DNA of 64,000 nt, taken from Augochlora pura (taxonomy: Eukaryota > Arthropoda > Insecta > Hymenoptera > Halictidae). Every line of letters starts with the position of its first letter. Positions within the stretch are counted from its first letter, which is position 1. Shown here in pieces: positions 1-11,111 of this stretch. A program made the translations under genes and the position numbers. The stretch is from positions 9,486,001-9,550,000 of the forward strand of contig NC_135773.1 in the NCBI RefSeq assembly GCF_028453695.1, given 5' to 3'. The notes under the pieces are model-generated. The model was not told the DNA's origin. It saw only the letters and a list, made by a program, of their open reading frames with translations, and did no database searches.

Positions 1-1101
1 CGTTGCGTTGCCTGAATTTCGCGGGGCAGGAAACGCGATTTGATTGGCAGAAACAAATACTCGCGAAAGGGCGAACACGGACAGAGCGAGACCTGCGTCG
101 GCGTAGCAATGAGAAAAATCGCGCAGCACGGGGGTTAAACGAGTAATACAAGCTCCGCGAAAGTAACAGAAGCTCCAAAAAAAAAGATTAATCCATTCGG
201 TCGGATCTGGCCGGCAACAAAATATCGGGGAAATTAATCAACGATGTGCCGTTGTTGGAACGGCAGTTTATTCTGCGGCCGCGTTATTTCACTTTCGCGG
301 AAGCACGGAGAGGTCTGCCGTGCCCCGACATACGATACGAAGGGTGGTTTTCGGAGTGAGACGTTCGAAGCTCGTTCCGCCGATCTCCTGTTCCCCTGAC
401 ACGCGATACCTTCGATTCTTCGGCGACGGCGGCGACGGCGCGCGTGCATACGCTCGCCGGAGGCCCTTCAAGTTTTAAAATTCCGCAGTTGAACGCGATA
501 CGAAATCAATGCGGCCTGTCGAATGCCTTCCCCGGCCAGAGAGCCTCTAACCTCCGTAGCCGGTGGCGTGCACGTGAGAACACACGCAAACAGAGGAGAC
601 GACGACGACGACGTCACGGCGAGCCGTGGCTCGAATTTTGGTGGCCGCGTGACTGAAATCGGAATCAGATCGGACGGAGACAAGGAATATCTGCCGCGAC
701 AAATACCGGTGATACGATTTCGTGGTCTCCTCGGGCGTCTGGGCTGCTGCCGGAAATGCTCGCTTCGACGCGTTAAAAGGTCGCCATTTTCCGATTTCTT
801 TCGTTTCATTTCAGCTGGGAATCCCGTATAGGATTATTAAATCTATGCGCCAAATATTCCATTTTGTCATCTCTCAGGCAACTTCGTGGTACCGCGGTCG
901 CGTAATTTTGTACGTGCTTGCATAACGTTGCTTCCTCTTTGGAAGTAACATAAGAAAATATAACGGAAATAGTCTTTGAAGATATTCGTGTAAAAATCAA
1001 TGTAAAGTAATTATTAATTAATTCGTAGTAGTAGTAATAGTAATTAATTAATTCGTGTAAAGTAAACAATCAAAATGCGGGAGATTTTTTTGAAAAGGAG
1101 C
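1..1101. other. Non-coding, GC-rich island then AT-rich
   Basis: CpG-rich to about 850, with short CGG-like (421-440) and GAC (597-614) triplet tracts, then AT-rich with a GTA tract at 1027-1040. Overlapping ORFs up to 113 codons are Arg/Ser-rich and lack any domain or splice context; no gene is supported. Confidence 0.6.
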
Positions 1102-1105
1102 TTAA

Positions 1106-1348
1106 CCCCTTGCGCTATAATAGCGAGTCAGACTCGTGACGAATGTTTCGTGCACGATTCGACGAATATGGCTGCCAATCATTTCTATTAAATCGAAACA
1201 AAATTTGAATCACCTGTCATTGAAATCTGAGAATGAAGGTAAACTAAGACAATCGAAACACTAGAATCATGTCATGACACTAAGAAGATAATTAAGGATA
1301 AAATAGTCGTAATCAACGTAGCTCTGAAAGACGTAATAGTGCAAGGGG
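1106..1348. mobile_element. TTAA-flanked miniature element, family A, copy 1
   Basis: 243-bp AT-rich element between TTAA duplications (1102-1105, 1349-1352). Left end CCCCTTGCGCTAT and right end the inverse of CCCCTTGCACTAT are terminal inverted repeats. TTAA target sites with CCC termini are the hallmark of piggyBac-superfamily elements. A sub-terminal GAGTCAGACTC palindrome (1126-1136) is shared with other copies. No coding capacity. Confidence 0.8.
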
Positions 1349-1352
1349 TTAA

Positions 1353-3404
1353 GCTGTGACTTATTAGGATATACAGCGAGTTATCGGTTTGGAATGGATT
1401 AGTCACATTTGGATTAGTTAATAATAACATAAAATAGAATGACGTAGAAAGTATGTCTACATCAAAAAGTATACATTCCTGCTAAGAATTTACCCTGCCG
1501 CTTCAAGCACCATTCTCCATGAATTCGATAATTCCGCAGACCGCTTACACATTAATTTGACACCGGTTTGCGCAAACATAATGTTCAGCTCGTGTCCATG
1601 GTACAAGATCGAATTAGGTGTAATACGAGATTCGGTAGGTGTCACACACTACCAATCAAAATTCAAATGTTTACGTGACCGGAGTGCCGATCCGCCGGCG
1701 CCCAAATCCGATTCCACGGCACCCTCCGAATTAGAAGCATCAATATACGATTCTATAATTCCTTCGAATTAATCAGCACGTCAAACCCGACGGTAGAATT
1801 CCAAACGAACCGGCACAACTGTACACAATCAACGCTAAACTGTACTTTACCCCGGTTGTTTACCCCTCCAAACGAATCGCTAAAAATTAAATCAACCCTT
1901 CCTCTTGTCCTCCCTCGCCCTCTTTGTTTCTTTCATTACCGCGAGCCGGCTTCTTAATTTTCACCCCTTCCGAATCGCAGAAACGCGTAATCTTGTTTGG
2001 ACGATTGTCATTGTGGACGCGGAATCGGATCAAGTCCCGCGAATAAGAGCCAATTCGAATTCAACAGACACCGATTCGTCTCCGAGATTATTCATTAAAC
2101 AATCTTAAGCGAACCTGAGGTGCAAGTAATCAATGAAGACCCGGGTACCTTATCATCGTCGTTAATCTTGACAACTTTATTAACCGGTGCTTATTAATGG
2201 GCTCCGCTAAAACTGTGCTATATTTACTTATTTATTGGATAGAGTATAGTATCCTTTAAAACAATATTAACAGATTTGAGTACTATTTTTATTGTATCGT
2301 TCATGATGCTGTTTCAGGAAGGGGTGGCAATTGAAGGGTGTTTCATATTAGGTACTTCTGCACACTTTATGAAAGGTCATGCACTGTCCAATCCTTATAC
2401 TGTCTTTTTTTAGATAAATGGCCCTTGCTAATGCTTTAGATAAATAACCTAACATTTCTATTCACCTAAAAACTAAAGCTTTAAATTAATAAAATCATCT
2501 TTGATGCTACAGATACACGATGCTCCAAATGGTTAGGATATTCGCTGCACCGATTAAAATATTATTAGCGTATTTATCCATATGTATAAATAGATAAATG
2601 AATAAAATATTCTAGAGAATACCAAAGTTAATACATAAGACATTTAAACCAAGAACGAAAGGGTAGCAATCCTGCAGATCTAAGATCACGTTAATAGGTT
2701 TTAATAATCTGTGCGTTTAATATGGGGAGCAATCATCGCCCCCGTTTCGCCTTCTGGTCTTGCCAGCCCGTTGTCGCGGATTCGCAATCTCCTAGATGTT
2801 CATCCCCGTCGAAACAGGGACGGTAGGCGAGGCAGAGCGGCCGGCTCGTGCCGTGTAATGATAATTCATGACAAACGTTATTCATACCAGAAGTTCGTCC
2901 GAGGTTATCGCTTCGACTCCTGGGTGGCAGTCGGGGGGGTTACGCAGCCCTTGCGGGCAGCTCGCTACGGGAGACGAGACCCGACCCGGCCCGGCCCGGC
3001 TCGGCCCTGGCCATGCAAAGTGAACCAGGGGTTGTTAGATTAAACTCCAGCCCCTCGCGACGCCCCGGATGCCTCCGACGCCGCGGCGGGTTAAAAACAG
3101 ACAGGAAGAGCATGAGTCATCCACGAGCGAGGCGAGGACTCGAATCCCTCGTGAGAACAAACAAAATCGTGTGTGGGATTTCGAAGGGCGACCCTGACTG
3201 ACAGTCCGACGCCCGGCACTTCGTCTTCTCCTCGCTACGCTCTCCGGGAGATCAACTGTCAAGTCTTTCGAGATCCTAAAGTTGACTCCTTTGAATCATC
3301 CCTCCCTCGTTCCAGTTTCAACTTTATAAACCATTCCGTATTCGTTCAAACAGCCAATGATATACACTGCTAAAACAAATCATAGTAAAAGAGAACTTTA
3401 AATA
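1353..3404. other. Non-coding
   Basis: Mixed composition; AT-rich at 2160-2710 and strongly GC-rich at 2711-3260, with CCCGG pentamers at 2981-3005. Nothing with coding or RNA signals seen. Confidence 0.55.
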
Positions 3405-3866
3405 AAGATGGGCCAAAGACCGATGATAACTTCGCGAAAAATCATTGTTGGCTGATGAATCTTTTTTTTAAATTAAAGCTTGAAACCTTTACGTTAAGAC
3501 AATCTACCTGGATTTTAAGTTCGATGCACTCTCATAACTAAAACTTTTTACATGCGAAGCCATGTTTCATAATAAAAATTGCCAAGTTTGATGAAAAGCA
3601 GAAAGTTTGTAAAATTTTTTTCTAAGATGTTGTTTGCAAAGAAATGACGTTTAATACTTCTCCTTTAATTTAAAAGAAGTAAAACGCGACTGTGATTTTT
3701 TCGCAAAGTTACAACATTTTAAAGTAACCCTTGCGCACCAGACAACGTCAATGCCGGTGGTACATAACGAAACTGCAAGAGTTACTTTAAAAGTACTGCA
3801 ATTTCGCTAAAAATAATCGCAGCCGCGTTTCATTTCATTAAATTAAAGGGGAAGGATCGAACTTCA
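3405..3866. repeat. Palindromic dispersed repeat, copy A
   Basis: Shares blocks with 49590-50110 (GATGATAACTTCGCG start, TTTTTTCGCAAAGTTAC, TTTAAAGTAACCCTTGC). The right half is an inverted, diverged copy of the left: the arm 3685-3736 pairs with 3770-3832 around a short loop, and the similarity extends outward through TTTAATTTAA blocks on each side. No terminal target duplication or coding frame is seen, so the class is unknown. Confidence 0.65.
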
Positions 3867-4769
3867 TTCCGTCCGGTTCTTTTCATTCCGCCTTAATTAT
3901 TGTTACAAAATGAGAGACCGGTCAGTTGGCTTGTTCGTATCTCGCGGCTGGTCAGCTTTGTTCGCTAACTTCGGCGACAGAGTCGCTGACAAATTTCGCG
4001 TATCTGTGAACAAAGGGGTGCCCGTGTCGAATACTAAAGGGGTTCTAAACAAGTGAGTCCGCAGGGGTCGATTTATTCCTCAAGCTGTTCTCGACATTCC
4101 GCCCATGAAGTAGACTGCATGTATCTATTATTACAAGGGGGCACTAAAGGGTTTCGGACTGACTAGTTTCGCCGCGGTGTTTCCGCTTCGATATTCCGTT
4201 CCGCTTCCTTTCCATTGGCCCATCGATTCCTGGCGTCGTAAAAATTTTACGCCGGACCGGCATCTTACCGCGTTTACAACGTACGTGACCGAATGTGTTT
4301 TAGTGCGATACGTTCCGGCTCCCGGACGCGAAATGTACTGCTCCGCGAAATACACGGGATCTTCTGGATCAATTTATCATTACGCATTTATACTCCGTGA
4401 AATTCTGTCACGAAATCCTGGCTATTTAATCCATAAAAACCTCGATTATCTGGTTTAATACTGGAACTACCAAATCCTAAACGTTTTAATTAATTTAATA
4501 AATGAATACCGTTTCATAACAATGCTAAGACTGATTCTGTTTAAACATCGTATGATTTATATTTTAATATATACTTCAGCAAAGAAGAGTACCGAAAAAT
4601 TTCTTCCAAAATTATATTTATAATATCTGGTACTACAAAAGAAAAAATCAGAAAGCAGTGGTATTGATTGCTATTGATATTAAAAATATCAAACAGTGCT
4701 TTGGTATAAATGTTTGAAAAAGAGAACAATTACTTACTTGAAGTGGGGGAAGTCATTTTTATTGTTTTA
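3867..4769. other. Non-coding with a short imperfect tandem
   Basis: GGTCAG-x-TTGTTCG words at about 3919 and 3950 form an imperfect 30-bp tandem. The 93-codon ORF at 4177-4458 has no recognisable features. Confidence 0.5.
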
Positions 4770-4848
4770 TATTAGGTTGGTGCATATGAAATGTCGGATG
4801 TTTACGTGAATATATAAAACTGTATATCTTTTTTCAAAAGCTGTTGAT

Positions 4849-4998
4849 TTAATCAAAATATGCCCCGTTTGCTTTACTACGCCCTTTTCAACAAGATATC
4901 AATACAGAAATGCCTGTCTTAAACAAATTCTGATCTTTAGAATTAATAAACTCTGTTATGGAATATTTCAGAGTGTCTTCATTTATATACTATTTAGC
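4849..4998 (-). pseudogene. Mariner transposase C-terminal remnant (left arm, copy 1, inverted)
   Basis: The same C-terminal segment in the opposite orientation, more decayed: it has in-frame stops (TAG at 4992-4990, and TGA where the conserved Trp stood) but keeps Phe-Ile-Asn-Ser-Lys-Asp-Gln-Asn and the final Ala-Asn-Gly-Ala-Tyr-Phe-Asp-stop. This shows that the long arms of the element are two transposase 3' ends facing outward rather than simple terminal repeats. Confidence 0.72.
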
Positions 4999-5006
4999 CC
5001 GTAAAA

Positions 5007-5525
5007 GCTCGGGCAGAATTTGAGCAGTTTTAGGACAGTGTTGTCATTATACGTTGTTCGGCTGAAGAATGTGACAGCGACCTGTCATAAATAATGTCGG
5101 GATTAAGAGAAATAGAATGAACTCCAGCATGAAAAACGTAAACACTTGAGTTTTTCTTCTCTGACGTCAGCTCTCCTGCGTTGCCAGTAGGTTCGCCCTC
5201 GGCGCGTGGCTGTTCCATTACAAACCGCGCGAAGCATGTTGATCAGCTCTGCGCTTGCATTTTACCGTATTTTCGTAACTTCCCCTCTACCTCTCGGACA
5301 TTAGAGACCCTTAGCGGACGGCTGGCGGATATATCCGCCGAAGCGTGTTTACCGTTGCGGACGGCTGGCGGATATATCCGCCCAAAATACTGCGCGCTCC
5401 AATACCCGTCGTCCAGAGCGACGCTCGCCCGTCGAGCGCCGCCGTCCGAAGCCACTTCCACTGGAAATCTAAAATAAATCTTCTGAATTATAGTATATCT
5501 ATCTTATGCAATAAAGTGCATTTTA
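5007..5525. other. Captured non-mariner cargo inside composite element, copy 1
   Basis: GC-rich segment with no similarity to the mariner arms, absent from the shorter relative at 46050-46622 and present inverted at about 38824-39340. It contains a 43-bp-spaced direct repeat whose core is the perfect 16-bp palindrome GGCGGATATATCCGCC (5324-5339 and 5367-5382), and a perfect CRE-type TGACGTCA (5162-5169). On the minus strand one frame runs 5461 to 5030 (144 codons) broken only by a TGA at 5245-5243; in copy 2 that codon is sense, but a 1-nt deletion breaks the frame nearby. No ATG opens the upstream part and no domain is recognised, so a protein is not claimed. It may be captured host DNA, possibly promoter or exon sequence; the source is unknown. 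Confidence 0.6.
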
Positions 5526-5718
5526 TTAGGTTGGTGCATATGAATACTATATACTATTTATCCTGTATGAACACTATACACTATTTAGCCCGTAAAAACT
5601 GTCCTAAATGTTTAAAATAGCGAAAGTCGCTTGGCGAAAGATCTATATTTTATAAAATTTTATATTTTACTTCATTTAATATCGCAATTGTTTTTGTACG
5701 ACGTATACGTAGTTTTTG

Positions 5719-5871
5719 TGGGCTAAAAAGTATGTAAATGGAGACAGTCTGAAAAATTCCATACTACAGTTTATTGATCCGAAAGATCAAAATTTCTTGA
5801 AGACAGACATTTATGAATTAAACTCGCGTTGGGAAAAGTGTATTGAAACGAATGGGGCACATTTTGATTAA
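5719..5871 (+). pseudogene. Mariner transposase C-terminal remnant (right arm, copy 1)
   Basis: Fifty codons and a TAA stop are open from Trp-Ala-Lys-Lys to Asn-Gly-Ala-His-Phe-Asp. The pattern Leu-x-x-Arg-Trp-x-Lys-Cys-Ile-x-x-Asn-Gly followed by an aromatic, an acid and the stop is the standard end of mariner transposases. Upstream, the frame hits TAG at 5710-5712, and the N-terminal DNA-binding domain and the DDD catalytic region are absent. It cannot encode an active enzyme. The stop codon lies 77 bp from the element end, as in intact mariners. Confidence 0.8.
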
Positions 5872-5950
5872 ATTAATTGCTTTTGAAAAAAGATATGCAG
5901 TTTTATATACTCGCTTAAAAATCCGACATTTCGTATGCACCAACCTAATA

Positions 5951-6581
5951 CAATAAATCGTTCTCTATATGATTCGACTTTGATTGAGTTGATTAAAAGT
6001 AGAAGGTATTTAAATAACGAATGATTAAAATATTCCACTGTACCTAATTGGAATTCTTCTCTTCTTGAAACACTTTCTTCTTAATAACATTCGCTGAAGT
6101 ATTAAATTCCATTTTCTTATTTCCTTCTTATCTGGAATATCTCGCGCGGGCTTCTATATAGTTTACAAGCACCGAATAATTCCAATTTCATTCCAGAAGA
6201 AAGAAATCTCCTTATTATTTTCAATTTTCTTGCGTAATTCACTCTGTCGCGGAAGAGCTGTTACATTTATACGGGGTTAATACCTTGCGTAATCTTTGCA
6301 TGGTTGTGATGAATTTATGTACGGAAATTGGGTCAGAGTAAAATTCTCTCGAGCATTGTTAAAATCGTGGGTTAAAGTGTATTCATCGATGCTGTTCCAC
6401 TATTCCATCATCCGCTAATTAATTCTCAACTATTTAATCTTTCGCTATTTTTATTATTGTATTTTTTTATTAATATTTACTATTTCATATTACGATTAAT
6501 TAAAATGCATGGAAAGCAAAAAGTGCGGAAAACGCGGCGAATGAAATTGTAATACTAAAATAAGCGTATCTAGACAATAAA
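5951..6581. other. AT-rich non-coding, leading to splice signals at 6583
   Basis: No coding frame or repeat stands out. Ends in the branch site and pyrimidine tract of the candidate microexon. Confidence 0.55.
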
Positions 6582-6611
6582 GACTAACGAATACGAATTT
6601 TTCTGTTGCAG

Positions 6612-6653
6612 GTAAGCGATGATAGCAAACAGCGCGACGTCATTGCCGTGGTC
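6612..6653 (+). CDS. Candidate 42-nt microexon or recursive splice site
   Basis: A near-ideal acceptor ends at 6611: ACTAAC branch motif at 6583-6588, pyrimidine tract, then TTGCAG. The 42 bases that follow are open as 14 codons (Val-Ser-Asp-Asp-Ser-Lys-Gln-Arg-Asp-Val-Ile-Ala-Val-Val) and are followed at once by GTAAGT (6654-6659), a consensus donor. The exon starts with GTAAGC, so CAG|GTAAGC is also a textbook zero-length (recursive) splice site; the downstream GTAAGT would then be the usual decoy donor. No other exon of the same gene is recognised in the window, so frame and identity are unknown. If coding, phase 0-0 is the simplest reading because the length is a multiple of three. The peptide is hydrophilic then hydrophobic and matches no family I recognise. 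Confidence 0.45.
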
Positions 6654-6659
6654 GTAAGT

Positions 6660-9430
6660 AAGCGTCCCGTTTTGTAAGCCGTCGTCGTGTGACGCGCGCG
6701 GCTCCCCCGCTGATAAAAGATCGATAGATTGCCGATATCGTTGGTTGAATATGTGACACCGACGTGATCCAATCTCGTAAAGCCTTTTGGGAATCGGGCC
6801 GGCGGTGGTAGTACACGACAGGACCCAGAGAGCTCGGCTCTCTCCTCTCTCTTGCCTTAAGAAAGTGTTTTAAATCTCCCCGGCATGGTAGCGTAGGCCC
6901 GACCGGCCTGCCACCCTCTCCCTCGAGCCCTCAATTATTCCCATGGAAACGATTGCCGGGCGAAGCCTTTCAACGCATCAATCCCGTTCGAGCTCTCCGG
7001 CCTAATACACTGCCGCGCGGTTAATTATTCCGTCGACAAAAGAAGCTGCCGCGAAAACTTTTCCGGATGATCGATAATCTCGGGAATCCCCGAATCTCGA
7101 GTGCCGCGGAGGGTCAGCCCTGCCCCGATCATAATCGCAACCTCCGGACCTGTCCGACCGGGGTCCAAGCGGCACCATGCGAAGCCATTTACCCTCTAAA
7201 TCTTTTAATTACACGCCGTGCCGCGCTGTTCCGCTAATTTCCGCAGCGACGATCGGCAGCGCCGCAGAACCGGTTGCCCGCTCCCACGCGTCGCCTCGAA
7301 TCCTTTGTCTCGGATTCTAGCAAGCTGGCCCGCGAACATTATTTTTCATGCGTCAGGGCGTCGTATTGAACGCTGACGAAGCGAAACGACGAAATAATGG
7401 CGCGATTTCCGTCTGCCAGTTCGAAAGGGAGTCGGAGTGATTCGACGCATATCGACGATCGCAAGATTTTTCTTTGTTCGAGATTACCGAAGAAATCTCC
7501 TCTGAAATTGTTTCCCGTTCCTTCGATTCTGTAGCAATTTAAAGGCATTTGCATTTAGACGATCCTCCAGATTGGAATTTATGTAAAATAGTCTGATTAG
7601 TGCAACTCGACGCAAGAAAATAATTTACTGCCTGCAGTGTCTTGCGATATTGTGTTATTTAACCCTTTCCTACACTTTGACCTTAACAGATAATTGTTGA
7701 ATTTGGATAAAGAAATTTGTTATATCTTATACGATAAATATAAAATTATTTTTGCAGTTATTCCTTATAAGAAAATGTTTATTCAAAATGAACAATCATA
7801 GAACGGTATAGGAAGGAAAACACGTCCAATAAAACCCTGTAAAACGAAGTAAGGCGTAATGCTCTGTGACTCGGACGAAAAGTGAAAACAATTCCCAACA
7901 ATTACGCCTGAAAGTATACGAATGACTTCACTATTCTACATTAATAAAATAACAATAATAAAATGTTCACTTCCTGCTAAAATGTCAGAAAATTTTTCGG
8001 TTCGTCCTACGGCGGACCATCGCGCTTTTTATCACTGTTCGCCGTGCACGCTATCAGCGGAATTGGATCACCAGAAAATATAATCCGAGGCTTCATTACC
8101 CGCGGTTGTAAATGTGTGCCGCGACGCAGGAAGTTTCTCAAAGCGGTCGGAACTTCTTTTTGTTACCCACCACTTTTTTTTCCCTCGCAGCATCTGGCAC
8201 TCCCGTTTGTTGTACCGGGTAACTTATCTTCCCGGGCGTAATTCAATTCTCGCGCGCATAAAAGGACCAAGAAAATTGCTCGCGAACAGCAAAGAAAACG
8301 CGAATGGAGGAAAGAAAGAGTTCCGTCGACAAAGAGAGTTTCTATATGGCCGTGTAGCGTGTCCGACGTCCACTTCGCGGCTCCTCGCCGGAATCTCCGC
8401 GGGTCCTTGAAACGAGAACGCGGCGGGACCGCCTCGAACTTCTTGCCTAACGATCGCGATGCTCCTCGCTACTTCGGCAAACTTATTTCCGAAGAACGAG
8501 CACCAGAGGGTTGATGGGATTCCGTAAACAAGCGGATGTATTGTCCCGGGACACGAACGGCGACGGGAATGGCTTCTGTTCTAGCTCGAAATCACTGAAA
8601 AGCTTCCAGTTGTTTAGAGTTTTCGGTTTCCTAAGTGGTCCAGTGAATTATCGACCGTAGAATTTGGGTCATTTATAGTTAGATGTTTTGTTACATATTA
8701 TTGTTATTCGTAGTATCGATCTATAAAAATACCTTATCGTTTGCAGTGTTTCAATGTTAATATATTATAATTTTTATTATAATATATGCTTAGGGTTAGA
8801 TATTTGTTTCATTAATCCCTTCAATACTATAACTTTAATCTTTCACTTTCCTCAATTTTACTTTAGTTTTTCACTTTCCTCCAACCTTCGACATTATTTC
8901 AATTCTTAACTTTTGGCACTGTATTATTTTCTATAGTTTTCTCAATTTCTTCGCGTTATTTCATTATCTCGTACACTTATTGTTTTCTCTTCTGAAGAAA
9001 CTTCTTATTCTATCACTTTTTCTCAGATTACAATTAGTATAACAAATATTGTCTATTCTCATTTTCTTTTTTAATATACTACTTGCGCAACATATTGTCG
9101 TATTATCGTAAGACAGGCAGCCCGTTTCCGAAACGTACGTAGAAAAGCGAATAAATCCCACGGGTCTGAATGCTTCGAATAAAAAGAAAGGTAAGAAAAC
9201 TGTATCAGCCTCGAGGAGCGAAAAAGCCCGAGCTGTCTCAAGAACGGGTCCCGGGAACGGAAACGTTTGTCATAATCGCTTAGAAAATTGGAACGTTTCC
9301 TCCCGCGAGATTGTCTTCTTCTTGCAGACGTCGAATAAAAAGCAGCTGGAACGCGGTGGAAGTTTAATAAATAAACGGATACATCTGTCACGCGGACAAT
9401 AATGGCCGTGGCTGTCTGGTCAGACGGACT
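6660..9430. other. Non-coding, GC-rich islands at 6.66-7.55 and 8.0-8.6 kb
   Basis: Two CpG-rich blocks separated by AT-rich DNA. TTAACCCTTTCCTACAC at 7659-7675 and GGTATAGGAAGG near 7805 may be the worn ends of another TTAA-type element. No gene supported. Confidence 0.5.
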
Positions 9431-9480
9431 ACAATGCCGGTCGTGGACGATGAAGAAAGCCCGTGGAAAAAAGACAGAAA

Positions 9481-9503
9481 GAGAGAGAGAGGGAAAGGGA
9501 CAC

Positions 9504-9534
<31 letters not shown>
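9481..9534 (+). repeat. GA microsatellite
   Basis: Interrupted (GA)n in two blocks. The overlapping Arg-Glu-rich and Ser-Leu-rich ORFs on both strands here are only translations of the repeat. Confidence 0.95.
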
Positions 9535-9537
<3 letters not shown>

Positions 9538-10949
9538 TTCGAGAATAGCCAGGAATCCGCGTCGCCTGAAGAAAGGACATTCGCGGAGGATTCATTTCGG
9601 GCGGGACTTTCATTCACGCAGAAAGCAACGGGGCTTAGGATCGCGGCGGATGAGAGCCGGTTTGCTGGCTTGTGGCAACTGAAAGAGTAAAGAAAGAAAG
9701 AAGGCGAAAAGCCTGTCTTGCGAGACCCTCGCGCGACTCGCCCTCTCCCATTTACATTATATCTTCCTCCGCGCCTTTCCCTTTTTCTTTATTTCGTAAT
9801 GCCTATCCACGGTTCCCGCGCGATATGTCCGCCTTTATGCAGCCGGCATTAACCGGAAACTGTGCGGGTTCCCTTCGTTAGGATTTCCCTGCGGTCCACA
9901 CGAATTGGAAAAGTCCAAGAAGGCTTTCGTTTTGATCGTGTCGCTTCTTATCGCGACGCTGATGCTCCGTTGTTACTAGCTTTATTACGTTCATTTTTAT
10001 ATCGGATTGCTATTGTTTGTTCGACCTACTGCGCGGAATCATTAATTTATATTTATTGCTCGCAAGATTATCATTTGAAAGTTGCTCTATTATTTAGTGT
10101 CTCATTTAGTCTCTTATATTTAGTCTCTTTATAGGCGAGATAGAAAGAGCATTGAAGATGTATGAAAGAATTTGAAATGGAAAATAATTTAAAAACTATA
10201 TAAATCTCTACCACAAAGAACATCGAATGTATATGTATATTTTCGTGTACAAAAGTTTTCTACACATTCATAATATCAAGGAACACTAGAAATTCAGGGG
10301 TGATCTCATAGTTTTGTCCCGGGGTGTAGAACCTATCTGAATCGCTAATAATTAGACCGTGGATGTTTATGAAAATTTGCATTTTAATATCTAATGTTAT
10401 GAAAACTAAAATATGAGAAAATTTTTTTCAACTAAAAAATTTCTTCTGTCGGCAATAGAATTAAAGCGTTATTAATTTTTATTGATATATATCGTATCTT
10501 GTATTTTTCAATTTGCAGACGCCATGAAATAACCTATAACTAATAATAACCTATAAGTGGTCGATGGGACTTTAAGTAATCAATATAAGAAAAGAAGAAA
10601 AAGCGTCAATTGTGTTCGCGCCAATTTTTGCACAATGCGTGGCACAGCTGGTCGAAAATGGCGTGCGTGGGCGAGGTTTCCAGTTAATCAAAAGAAGTGT
10701 CGAATACCGCGTTATCAGTGCTCCGCAGAAAGCGGCGGGCTTATAAGCGTAACCATCGAGGGAAGTCCCTCTGCAGATGGCATGGAATTAAATGCATCCG
10801 GGGAATGCGGCGCAGCATTCATCCAATCCCGGGAAAGTCTTGGCCGTCCTTTGTCTGGCGACGGAAAAAGGATCGAGGATGGAAGGAGGCGGCGGCGGCA
10901 GGAGGATTCCTCCGAAGTCGCGGAGGAGAGCCGGTCTCTCCTCCTCGGC

Positions 10950-10972
10950 GAGACGAGACGAGACGAGACGAG
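10950..10972 (+). repeat. GAGAC pentanucleotide repeat
   Basis: About four and a half perfect GAGAC units inside a GC-rich island. Confidence 0.9.
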
Positions 10973-11111
10973 TGTTTACTTTCGCTCTAGGATTGCAGCC
11001 CGGGCCTAATGAGGAAATACACTTTCGCCACGACGTGACAAAAGGGCCGGGCGCACGCATAGTGTCAGCAACGTCAGCAGCGAGTCAGGTTCATTCCTCA
11101 AATGAGAATTC

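Larger units (their letters stand above)
4772..5948. mobile_element. Composite mariner fold-back element with 519-bp cargo, copy 1
   Basis: Begins TTAGGTTGGTGCATATGAA and ends in its inverse, with TA on both outer sides (4770-4771, 5949-5950), as expected for mariner (Tc1/mariner) insertion. The left arm (4772-5006) is a diverged inverted copy of the right arm (about 5711-5948). Each arm holds the last 50 codons of a mariner transposase, pointing outward. Between them lie a 519-bp unrelated GC-rich segment (5007-5525) and a second internal terminal repeat at 5526-5544 that is itself preceded by TA, so 5526-5948 looks like a small complete element with most of its left arm deleted. No full transposase is present, so the unit is non-autonomous. 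The same composite recurs inverted at 38401-39563, which shows that it moved as a unit. Confidence 0.85.

Noticed and set aside
3130..3160. tRNA B-box-like words (CTCGAATCCC and similar at other places)
   Set aside because: No matching A box or cloverleaf at the right distance on either strand.
7663..7818. Possible TTAA-type element (TTAACCCTTTCCTACAC to GGTATAGGAAGG)
   Set aside because: The ends match only partly and the right side lacks TTAA, so it was not called as an element.
9071..9613. 180-codon minus-strand ORF
   Set aside because: The frame depends on the GA microsatellite and is otherwise of random composition.
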